Below the pieces are notes generated by a model. The model saw nothing but the letters and a program-made list of their open reading frames with translations. It was not told the DNA's origin and made no database searches. Below, in pieces: positions 1 through 5,665 of a stretch of DNA of 5,665 nt (position 1 is the stretch's first letter; each line of letters starts with the position of its first letter). Source of the stretch: an uncultured Bacteroidota bacterium (GTDB taxonomy: Bacteria > Bacteroidota > Bacteroidia > Chitinophagales > Chitinophagaceae); assembly GCA_903906615.1 (NCBI GenBank), contig CAIVKT010000685.1, forward strand, positions 1-5,665, given 5' to 3'. Both the position numbers and the translations under genes were made by a program.

Positions 1-430
1 AAGGATTGAGCGCCGCGAAGTCGAAATAGAAAAGAGCTATAACGGCGAGTACGCTGATAAGGGCTACAGGCAGGTACCATGATGTTTTTGCAAGGCGTGT
101 TATCCACCTGGCTTTCTGCGCCAGCCCGTAAAAAAGTAACATGCCAAAAAAAAGAATAACAATACCCACACGGAACAGCATGGCCTCCACAGGCTCCGGC
201 AGTACATTCGCAGTGCCGGATACCAGCAACTGTTGCGCCTTTGCCATACTGCCTGCAATGGAGGGATGATAGGTCTTTTCAATAATAGCGGCTACCAGTA
301 CATATAAACTTATGCTGCCGCCAATGGCGCATATCCACTTAAGCAGCGCTTCCTTTAGCCACAGCGCATGGCCATCGGGGGCGGTATCGCTCGTATTCAT
401 TGTATGTGCAGGATCTACCTTATCGCTCAT
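1..430 (-). CDS. Polytopic membrane protein of unknown function, N-terminal part (runs off left edge)
   Basis: An uninterrupted minus-strand reading frame begins with ATG at 430-428 (MSDKVDPAHT...) and stays open for 143 codons to the window edge, so the C-terminus is missing. The first 25 or so residues are polar. Three hydrophobic stretches follow, at about residues 32-50, 84-104 and 119-140, each long enough to span the membrane. Between the first two lies a segment of about 33 residues that ends in a Pro-Glu-Pro turn (LPEPVEAM). The layout suggests an integral inner-membrane protein, but no family motif is visible and I do not recognise it. A later in-frame ATG at residue 11 is an alternative start. 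No clear Shine-Dalgarno sequence precedes either, which is common in Bacteroidota. The gene is divergent from lepB. The 60-residue reading frame at 100-282 on the same strand lies in another frame and is a shadow of this gene. Confidence 0.72.
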   Translation of the reverse strand, partial: MSDKVDPAHTMNTSDTAPDGHALWLKEALLKWICAIGGSISLYVLVAAIIEKTYHPSIAGSMAKAQQLLVSGTANVLPEPVEAMLFRVGIVILFFGMLLFYGLAQKARWITRLAKTSWYLPVALISVLAVIALFYFDFAALNP

Positions 431-431
431 G

Positions 432-445
432 GGGTCTTAAAACCC
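432..445. repeat. Short palindrome just upstream of the leftward membrane gene
   Basis: GGGT at 432-435 and ACCC at 442-445 form a 4 bp inverted repeat around CTTAAA. One mismatch pair separates the 14 bp from perfect symmetry. It abuts the start codon of the leftward gene at 430, so it could be a small 5' UTR hairpin or a protein-binding site. It is short enough to be chance. Confidence 0.2.
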
Positions 446-556
446 ATAAATATATAATAAAAACACAGGCCCTTATACATAACGCAACGGTTATTATAAT
501 TGTTAAATATTGATCTAAGTAGTTGTCCTCATACAATAAATTGTAAGGGAAGTTGT

Positions 557-564
557 TACTTTTG
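557..564 (+). promoter_or_regulatory. Candidate Bacteroidota -7 promoter element for lepB
   Basis: TACTTTTG at 557-564 matches the Bacteroidota sigma-ABfr -7 consensus TAnnTTTG at all six specified bases. No TTTG-type -33 box lies at the usual distance of about 19-21 bp; the nearest upstream TTG (541-543) is only 13 bp away. Transcription from this box would begin near position 570. That leaves a leader of roughly 13 nt before the ATG at 583 and places the TTG codons at 553 and 562 outside the transcript. Confidence 0.4.
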
Positions 565-582
565 AACAATATTATAGCCCAT

Positions 583-1809
583 ATGGCCATCTGGACAAAA
601 AAAGAGACTACTACCGATACCACCACTACGACCACTAAGAAAAGGAAAGCCGTTTGGCGCGAATGGGTTGATGCCGCAGTATTTGCGATAGTGGCAGCCA
701 CCCTCATCCGCACTTTCCTTTTTGAGGCGTATACCATACCTACAGGGTCTATGGAAGGCACTATGCTGGTCAATGACTTCCTGTTTGTGAGCAAGCTGGC
801 CTACGGCCCGCGCATACCTATGACCCCGCTGGCTGTGCCGTTGGTACACAATACCATGCCCTTCACCGGTGGCAAGTCTTATACCGAATCGGTGAAATGG
901 GGCTACCACCGCCTGCCCGGCTTCGGGCGTGTGGAGCGCAACGATGTGGTAGTATTCAACTACCCCGGTGGCGATACGGTGCTTGCCGACCAATCAGGCG
1001 AAACAGATTATTACCAGGCCTGCAGGGTCAACGGCCGGGAAAACCTCCTCGCCAATTACAAGATCATCACCCGCCCTGTAGATAAAGAAGATAACTACAT
1101 CAAGCGCTGCATAGGCGTTCCGGGGGATGTGGTGGAAGTAAAACACGGACGTGTCTATATCAATGGCCAGCCTAATGTACTGTTCCCACACTCCAAGCTC
1201 AACTACCTGGTGAAGACCACCGGAGGAGCGCCTGCCATAGACGAAGAGCTGGAAACAACCGACAATATGCCCTTTCCGCCACCGGCGGGATACCTGGCCT
1301 ACAACCTGGAGAACAGGCAGGTAGACCTTGTAAAGAAAGCGCCTAATGTATCTTCGGTAGCCCTTTGGGAGCTTTACCCCGCAGGTGTAAGCCCTGTATT
1401 CGCAGGTGATTGGGTGTTCCCGCTGGATACAGCCAACTACAAATGGAACCGCGACAATTACGGCCCTATCACTATACCCAAAGAAGGTGTGACCGTGCAG
1501 CTTACCCCGCAGACCATTGCGCTTTACCGCCGTGTTATCCGCAACTACGAAGGCAATACGCTGGAGGAGCAGGATGGCAAATTCATCATCAATGGCAAAG
1601 AGGCCACTTCTTATACCTTTAAGATGGACTACTACTGGATGATGGGCGACAACCGCCACAATTCGCTCGACTCCCGCTATTGGGGCTTTGTACCTGTAGA
1701 CCACATAGTGGGTAAGGCCTGGTTCGTGTGGCTCAGTTATGGCAAAGACGGCATCAAGGATATGCGCTGGAAGCGTTTGCTGCACGGTATCCATTCCTTA
1801 GAGCAGTAA
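583..1809 (+). CDS. lepB: Signal peptidase I (leader peptidase)
   Basis: This is the S26 serine endopeptidase that cleaves signal peptides from exported preproteins at the outer face of the inner membrane. From the ATG at 583 the product has 408 residues. A short cytoplasmic tail contains a threonine-rich run (9-18) followed by basic residues (KKRK, 19-22). A single membrane segment covers about 30-46. Box B follows directly, with catalytic Ser56 in PTGSMEGTM. The general-base Lys174 lies in YIKRCIGVPGD (box D). Box E is GDNRHNSLDSRYWGFVP (355-371). About 170 residues separate boxes D and E, far more than in Bacillus SipS-type enzymes but common in Bacteroidota LepB. In-frame TTG codons at 553 and 562 would add 10 or 7 residues. 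I prefer the ATG because a -7 promoter match overlaps those codons and the added segment is unlike LepB. The family call is secure; only the start is uncertain. The long antisense frames here are shadows. Confidence 0.95.
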   Translation: MAIWTKKETTTDTTTTTTKKRKAVWREWVDAAVFAIVAATLIRTFLFEAYTIPTGSMEGTMLVNDFLFVSKLAYGPRIPMTPLAVPLVHNTMPFTGGKSYTESVKWGYHRLPGFGRVERNDVVVFNYPGGDTVLADQSGETDYYQACRVNGRENLLANYKIITRPVDKEDNYIKRCIGVPGDVVEVKHGRVYINGQPNVLFPHSKLNYLVKTTGGAPAIDEELETTDNMPFPPPAGYLAYNLENRQVDLVKKAPNVSSVALWELYPAGVSPVFAGDWVFPLDTANYKWNRDNYGPITIPKEGVTVQLTPQTIALYRRVIRNYEGNTLEEQDGKFIINGKEATSYTFKMDYYWMMGDNRHNSLDSRYWGFVPVDHIVGKAWFVWLSYGKDGIKDMRWKRLLHGIHSLEQ

Positions 1810-1856
1810 TACCAGCCTCTGTATCATTGGGTTATGTTCGGTATTGGCGCATAAAA

Positions 1857-1899
1857 AAGCCATAACTGCACACAATTAAGGCTTCCTTTTCTTATTTTT
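1857..1899 (+). terminator. Weak terminator-like inverted repeat after lepB
   Basis: AAGCC at 1857-1861 can pair with GGCTT at 1880-1884 across an 18 nt loop, and a pyrimidine-rich tract (CCTTTTCTTATTTTT) follows. A second overlapping pair, GTTATG 1831-1836 with CATAAC 1861-1866, is perfect but has a 24 nt loop. Neither stem is strong, so this is at best a leaky lepB terminator. Confidence 0.2.
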
Positions 1900-1900
1900 G
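1893..1900 (+). promoter_or_regulatory. Candidate -7 promoter element for the methyltransferase-halogenase-ketosynthase-like unit
   Basis: TATTTTTG at 1893-1900 matches the Bacteroidota -7 consensus TAnnTTTG at every specified base. A good -33 TTTG is not visible at the usual spacing. Initiation would fall near 1906, giving a leader of about 85 nt before the TTG start at 1991. The leader would begin with a small perfect hairpin, CAGCA (1907-1911) with TGCTG (1915-1919) around a 3 nt loop. As the only perfect match in this gap, it is the best candidate for driving the three downstream genes. Confidence 0.4.
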
Positions 1901-1990
1901 CGATAACAGCATATTGCTGGTATTCACCATATTTTTCACCGGAAGGGTGCAGGGTAGCCATACCGCTGCGCGTACATAATATTATCCGTT

Positions 1991-3085
1991 TTGGAAGTAA
2001 GAGAAAAAAAGTCGGTTAAGCATTTATTTGAGGAAGATAAGAAATCAGCCTTCCAGGCTATAAAGGATGCCCAGTACATAGCATTCGCACCATACGTGTT
2101 CCAGGCATCAGTGATCCTGAGGGACAGGGGCATACTGAAGTTTGTGGAAGATACCCGGCTTGTGGGCGCTACCTTGCAAGAGGTATCAGATGCCGTGAAG
2201 ATGCCCTATTATGGCGTAAGGGTACTGATGGAAGCCGGGCTGGGTATTGGGTTGCTCTTTCGCAAAGGCGACCGCTTCATGCTCTCTAAAACAGGACATG
2301 TGTTCCTGAACCACCCCATGGCCCGCATCAATACCGATTTTATGCGCGATGTGTGCTATGATGGCGCGCAAGACCTCGAAGCCTCCATCAACGAAGGCAA
2401 GCCTAAGGGACTGAGGCACCTCGGTGATTGGGAAACAATCTACCAGGGACTGTCTATAATGCCGGAGCCTGCACGTGCCAGCTGGTTCGCTTTCGATCAT
2501 TATTATTCCGACCAGGCCTTCCCGGAGATCCTGCCATTGGTCTTTGCTTCATCGCCCAAAAAGATACTGGACATTGGCGCCAACACAGGCAAGTGGACAC
2601 TGGCATGTATGGAGTATAATAAAGAAGTGGAATTGGGCCTGCTGGACCTGCAGGTGCAGCTTAACGTAGCCCAAAAGAACATAGAGGATGCAGGCCATGC
2701 TGCCCGTGTATCTTACCACCCGCACAACATACTGGACAACAGCCTCAAGCTGCCCGAAGGATACGACGTGATCTTTATGAGCCAGTTCCTCGATTGCTTC
2801 TCCGATAACGAGATAGTGGGCATACTGCACAAATGCCACGATGCACTGCCTGATGGTGGCCGTGTGTTCATCAACGAGACCTTCTGGGACTGCCAGCGCT
2901 TCGAGGCATCTGCCTTCAGCCTGCAGATGTCTTCTTTGTACTTTACCACTATGGCCAATGGCAACAGCCAGATGTATGACAGCGGCGTGTACCTACGCCT
3001 GATAGAGGAAACAGGCTTTGAAGTAGTGAAGCAATATGATGACATAGGGCTCAGCCATACCATGTTGGAATTGAAAAAGAAATAA
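1991..3085 (+). CDS. SAM-dependent class I methyltransferase with N-terminal winged-helix domain
   Basis: The 364-residue product has the layout of the plant-COMT/bacterial O-methyltransferase family 2. An N-terminal helical, winged-helix-like dimerisation region (about 25-110) precedes a Rossmann methyltransferase domain (about 185-364). SAM-binding motif I is ILDIGANTGK (192-201). The acidic strand-2 residue that would hold the SAM ribose is Asp219 in GLLDLQ. YDVIFMSQFLD (258-268) and GGRVFINETFWD (289-300) are the later strands. At the place where family O-methyltransferases have catalytic His (HDWxD) I align Asp268 (LDCFSD), so the usual His-driven deprotonation may be absent. The start is TTG at 1991, since the next in-frame ATG encodes residue 71 and would remove most of the N-terminal domain; the frame is closed upstream by TAG at 1955-1957. 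The halogenase-like gene begins 23 bp after its stop, implying co-transcription. A role in methylating an aryl-polyene or flexirubin-type phenol ring is inferred from that context. Confidence 0.88.
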   Translation: MEVREKKSVKHLFEEDKKSAFQAIKDAQYIAFAPYVFQASVILRDRGILKFVEDTRLVGATLQEVSDAVKMPYYGVRVLMEAGLGIGLLFRKGDRFMLSKTGHVFLNHPMARINTDFMRDVCYDGAQDLEASINEGKPKGLRHLGDWETIYQGLSIMPEPARASWFAFDHYYSDQAFPEILPLVFASSPKKILDIGANTGKWTLACMEYNKEVELGLLDLQVQLNVAQKNIEDAGHAARVSYHPHNILDNSLKLPEGYDVIFMSQFLDCFSDNEIVGILHKCHDALPDGGRVFINETFWDCQRFEASAFSLQMSSLYFTTMANGNSQMYDSGVYLRLIEETGFEVVKQYDDIGLSHTMLELKKK

Positions 3086-3108
3086 GTTGTTTATAGTCCC
3101 TGTTTGAA

Positions 3109-4356
3109 ATGAGGTATATGAAAAAGGAAGTTGATGTACTGGTGATCGGCGCAGGGCCTGCGGGTTCTATAGCTGCTGCTATGATACACCGCGCGGGCTT
3201 TGCTGTACAGATGGTGGAGAAAATGAAATTTCCCCGCTTCGTTATCGGCGAGAGCCTGCTACCCCGCTGCATGGAAGCGCTGGAAGAAGCCGGACTGCTT
3301 GATGCAGTGAAAGCAAAAGGATTTCAGCGTAAGGACGGCGCTAAATTTGTGATGAATGGCGATGTATGCGACTTCAATTTTTCGAATCAATACACACAGG
3401 GATGGAAATGGACATGGCAGGTGCCGCGGGCTGATTTTGATAAGACCCTCGCAGATGAGTGCGAACGCATGGGCGTTTCTGTAAATTACGAGACAGAGGT
3501 TACCGACATTAAGATACACGATGACCATTCTATCATTACAGTAAAAAATGCCGCCGGCAACACAGAAACTATAAGGGCAAGATTTATAGTAGACGGCAGC
3601 GGCTATGGCCGCGTGATACCTAAGCTATTCGGACTGGAGCGGCCCTCTTCCATGCCTCCGCGCAAAGCGATCTTCGGCCACATAACCGACCCTAAACGCA
3701 ATGAAGCTTTTGAGCCCAACCGCATAGTGGTATATGTACACGACCCCAAGACATGGATATGGGTGATACCTTTCTCCAACGGCAATACATCGGTAGGCTA
3801 TGTGGGTGACCCCGCATTTTTTGAACAATATAAAGGCACACTCGCAGAGCAATACAAAGCCCTGCTGTTAGCCGAGCCTGCACTGGCCGACCGTTTTGAG
3901 AACTGCGAGCTGGTATGGGATGAGCCTAAGACCCTACAGGGCTGGAGCTCTACTACCGATACTTTTTTTGGCAAAGGCTTTGTGCTTACCGGCAATGTTA
4001 CCGAGTTCCTCGACCCGGTATTCTCGTCGGGCGTTACGCTGGCATCCGTATCTTCGCAGATGGCCGCGAAGCTGGTGATCCGCCACCTGAATGGCGAGGA
4101 GGTGAACTGGAAAGAAGAATACATGGCACCTATGGCCAGGGGCGTAGATGTGTTCCGCACCTATGTGAATGGCTGGTATGACGGCTCACTGTTCCATATC
4201 TTCTTTGCACCCGAACCCGACCTGGAGATACGCGCGCAGATATGCTCGGTACTGGCAGGCTATGTATGGGATGAGAGCAACCCATTCGTTATCCGCCACG
4301 AAAAGAATGTGCGCGGGCTTGCTAATTTCATCGCTGCTAAAAAAGCATTGGCTTAA
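3109..4356 (+). CDS. Flavin-dependent halogenase-family oxidoreductase (tryptophan-halogenase-like)
   Basis: This is a 415-residue FAD protein. The N-terminal dinucleotide-binding motif is VIGAGPAGS (12-20). GESLLP (47-52) matches the GES-x-x-P segment of flavin halogenases. Lys75 in RKDGAKF is a candidate for the lysine that handles hypochlorous acid in phenol and pyrrole halogenases; Lys79 is nearby. VPRADFD (105-111) is the usual FAD-monooxygenase R-x-x-F-D segment. WIWVIP (216-221) is an exact WxWxIP halogenase signature. LDPVFSSGV (301-309) matches the conserved C-terminal FAD/halide region, preceded by GNVTEF where many members have GDAA. Such enzymes use FADH2 from a separate reductase, O2 and halide to chlorinate aromatic rings, often on a carrier protein. 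None of those partners is encoded in the window. Starts at 3109 and 3118 (nine bases later, MKKEVDVLV) are both plausible. The gene lies 23 bp after the methyltransferase and 18 bp before the ketosynthase-like gene. A related non-halogenating flavoprotein cannot be excluded. Confidence 0.9.
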   Translation: MRYMKKEVDVLVIGAGPAGSIAAAMIHRAGFAVQMVEKMKFPRFVIGESLLPRCMEALEEAGLLDAVKAKGFQRKDGAKFVMNGDVCDFNFSNQYTQGWKWTWQVPRADFDKTLADECERMGVSVNYETEVTDIKIHDDHSIITVKNAAGNTETIRARFIVDGSGYGRVIPKLFGLERPSSMPPRKAIFGHITDPKRNEAFEPNRIVVYVHDPKTWIWVIPFSNGNTSVGYVGDPAFFEQYKGTLAEQYKALLLAEPALADRFENCELVWDEPKTLQGWSSTTDTFFGKGFVLTGNVTEFLDPVFSSGVTLASVSSQMAAKLVIRHLNGEEVNWKEEYMAPMARGVDVFRTYVNGWYDGSLFHIFFAPEPDLEIRAQICSVLAGYVWDESNPFVIRHEKNVRGLANFIAAKKALA

Positions 4357-4374
4357 TCCTTTAACAACTACTGT

Positions 4375-4977
4375 ATGGTGATCAGTCATTGGGTAGTGAT
4401 GAACAATGTGGCCACAACCCGCGACAACACCCTGCTGCAACCCACCGCAGCCACTGAGCCGGAAGACCTGTACCGTAGCCTCCCTTGCAACTATCCAAAG
4501 TTCTTTAAGATGGATAAGCTGTGCAAATGGGCATGGATAGGAGCTGAATGCCTGGTGAACAATAGCAATACGCTGTACCAGGATATAGACCCTAACAAAA
4601 TAGCTGTAGTATTAGGTACTGCCCATGGCTGTATAGACGTAGACAAGCGCTACCACGATTCGCTGCCCATGGCCAGCCCTGCATTGTTTGTGTATACCCT
4701 GCCCAACATCATGCTGGGCGAGCTGTGCATCAGGCATGGATTTAAAGGGGAGCAGCTATGCACCGTAAGTGATGCCTTTGATGCGCAGGATCTGTTCTTC
4801 ACTGTGCAGGACATTATGGCCACCAACCACATGGATGCCTGCCTCTGTGGCTGGGTAGATGCTACTGAAGGCCTGCACGACGTATGTCTCTTTTGGGTAA
4901 CAAAGGGCAAGGAAGGCCTGCCCTTCACCGCAACCATTTTGCAGGAACTATATCAGTGGAAGGATTTCAGGAAGTGA
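4375..4977 (+). CDS. Half-length beta-ketoacyl synthase-like protein lacking the active-site cysteine
   Basis: At 200 residues this is about half the length of a KAS I/II ketosynthase and corresponds to its N-terminal half only. KFFKMDKLCKWAWIGAE (42-58) resembles the K-x-x-K-M-D-x-L helix region of KAS enzymes. VVLGTAHG (78-85) matches the following strand and glycine turn. SPALFVYTLPNIMLGELCIR (101-120), then HGFKGE, matches the SPxxxxxTLPN...xRxGxKG region just before the nucleophile. Where KAS enzymes have SACAT with the acylated cysteine, this protein reads VSDAFDAQD (131-139), so the nucleophile is absent. The C-terminal half with the two catalytic histidines is also absent, and the TGA stop is clean, with no ketosynthase-like continuation seen downstream. 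It is therefore unlikely to condense acyl chains alone. A partner or scaffold role, loosely like a chain-length factor, is inference. It is the last gene of the co-directional unit. Nine cysteines, including a C-x-C at 156-158, are notable. Confidence 0.82.
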   Translation: MVISHWVVMNNVATTRDNTLLQPTAATEPEDLYRSLPCNYPKFFKMDKLCKWAWIGAECLVNNSNTLYQDIDPNKIAVVLGTAHGCIDVDKRYHDSLPMASPALFVYTLPNIMLGELCIRHGFKGEQLCTVSDAFDAQDLFFTVQDIMATNHMDACLCGWVDATEGLHDVCLFWVTKGKEGLPFTATILQELYQWKDFRK

Positions 4978-4991
4978 CATAAAGTACAGTA

Positions 4992-5665
4992 TTATTTTCT
5001 TTCGTAGATCTCACCCCAAAGCTTATCTTTCTGAAACCGGTAAACAAGACGAAATGTACTATCATTTCTCACTGCCGTATAACGCGGGTCATATTCATTG
5101 CTGTTAAAGATCGCGAATGTTGTTTTATCATTAATGAACCAACTGACCTTTTTAAAGGTAATGGTATCTCGTAAATAACCGGTAGCCGGGTCGGTAAGAT
5201 GCACCAGGTCAAGAAAAGATCCTGTGCCTATAACTTTGTCATAATCCTTATTTTTTTCAAGGTAGTCAACAAGGCTTTGCTGCATGTTCATAGCCGTAAA
5301 GGCGCCCGGATCTACATCTGTGCTATCCTGGTCCATTCGGTAAGAGCTATAACCAATGGCGACAATAAACAGCAAAACAGGCACATACAGAAAGGGGTAT
5401 GTGCGGCTGATGAGCATATCGAATAATACAGCAGTAAAAAAAAGCACAGGCACAATAGCCGGTATGAGGTAACGGTATGAAAAAAAGTTCATGCAAGAAA
5501 AGCAGAAGAAGCAAATAATGAATGCGCAACTTAGCAGGATAAATTGTTGCTGGCGCCCGGTTTGGTATGTTTTAAGCTTTGCGATGGTATACAACATCAC
5601 TGCTATCGCCAGCACTGTGGAAATACTACCCGGCAAAAAATGCTCAAACTTTCCGCAAACCATGC
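4992..5665 (-). CDS. Multi-pass membrane protein, probable glycosyltransferase family 39-like, C-terminal part
   Basis: The minus-strand frame ends with TAA at 4994-4992 and is open to the right edge. The ATG at 5663-5661 is probably an internal methionine, since the protein begins abruptly between membrane segments. The visible 223 residues hold four hydrophobic segments (about 12-28, 40-60, 65-85 and 89-107), then a soluble tail of about 115 residues. FSYRYLIPAIVPVLFF (61-76) resembles the YRY-x-x-P membrane segment near the end of the catalytic region in bacterial ArnT/PMT-type glycosyltransferases, which transfer sugars from polyprenyl-phosphate donors in the membrane. The tail has a strand-rich look (YDKVIGTGSFLDL, TFRLVYRF), typical of the periplasmic end of such proteins. 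The catalytic acidic loop near the N-terminus is outside the window, so the family call is tentative. The gene is convergent with the ketosynthase-like gene, 14 bp apart, and noticeably more AT-rich than it. Confidence 0.7.
   Translation of the reverse strand, partial: MVCGKFEHFLPGSISTVLAIAVMLYTIAKLKTYQTGRQQQFILLSCAFIICFFCFSCMNFFSYRYLIPAIVPVLFFTAVLFDMLISRTYPFLYVPVLLFIVAIGYSSYRMDQDSTDVDPGAFTAMNMQQSLVDYLEKNKDYDKVIGTGSFLDLVHLTDPATGYLRDTITFKKVSWFINDKTTFAIFNSNEYDPRYTAVRNDSTFRLVYRFQKDKLWGEIYERK

Noticed and set aside
447..454. Possible minus-strand -7 box (TATATTTA) for the leftward membrane gene
   Set aside because: Only five of the six specified bases match, no -33 box lies at proper spacing, and the region is AT-rich enough for chance matches.
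556..1794. Two long minus-strand reading frames (145 and 266 residues) opposite lepB
   Set aside because: They are entirely antisense to a gene with clear signal peptidase motifs, have no recognisable domains, and arise because stop codons are rare in the complementary frame of this codon usage.
3798..4160. A 120-residue minus-strand reading frame inside the halogenase gene
   Set aside because: It is Ser/Pro-rich without domain character and overlaps the conserved WxWxIP-to-FSSG part of a well-supported gene.
4978..4991. Bidirectional terminator between the convergent genes
   Set aside because: The gap is only 14 bp. The T-rich run nearby has no stem that I can pair on either side.
5199..5426. 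A 75-residue plus-strand reading frame near the right end
   Set aside because: It lies opposite the membrane glycosyltransferase-like gene and lacks a plausible start context or recognisable motif.
1..5665. tRNA or rRNA genes, CRISPR array, insertion sequence or attachment site
   Set aside because: I saw no cloverleaf with a CCA/GTTCNANNC arm, no regularly spaced direct repeats, no transposase motifs and no paired terminal inverted repeats.

Overview
The window looks like chromosomal DNA of a member of the Bacteroidota, probably a Chitinophagaceae-like soil or water bacterium. This is an inference from three things: a large, insert-bearing signal peptidase I, perfect matches to the Bacteroidota -7 promoter element (TAnnTTTG) upstream of two genes with little Shine-Dalgarno signal, and a tailoring gene set resembling the flexirubin/aryl-polyene pigment clusters of that phylum.

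Layout, left to right. (1) Positions 1-430, minus strand: the N-terminal part of an unrecognised polytopic membrane protein whose C-terminus lies off the left edge. (2) Positions 431-582: an AT-rich divergent intergenic region with a short palindrome and a candidate lepB promoter. (3) Positions 583-1809, plus strand: signal peptidase I (lepB) with both catalytic residues. (4) Positions 1810-1990: an intergenic region with a weak terminator-like repeat and a candidate promoter. (5) Positions 1991-4977, plus strand: three closely spaced co-directional genes (gaps of 23 and 18 bp), namely a SAM-dependent methyltransferase, a flavin-dependent halogenase-like oxidoreductase with the WxWxIP signature, and a 200-residue half-length ketosynthase-like protein without the catalytic cysteine. 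(6) Positions 4992-5665, minus strand, convergent and visibly more AT-rich: the C-terminal part of a multi-pass membrane protein resembling family-39-type glycosyltransferases, cut by the right edge.

The biologically interesting part is the three-gene unit. Methyltransferase, halogenase and ketosynthase-like genes occur in flexirubin-type pigment clusters, where the 4-hydroxyphenyl end of the polyene can carry methyl and chlorine groups. The likely job is ring methylation and halogenation (or another flavin-dependent oxidation) of an aromatic polyketide or aryl polyene, with the small ketosynthase-like protein as a non-catalytic partner. The unit is closed on the right by a convergent gene and on the left by the housekeeping gene lepB. 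It therefore stands apart from core polyene genes, at least inside this window. The pathway assignment is inference; the family assignments rest on motifs read directly from the translations.
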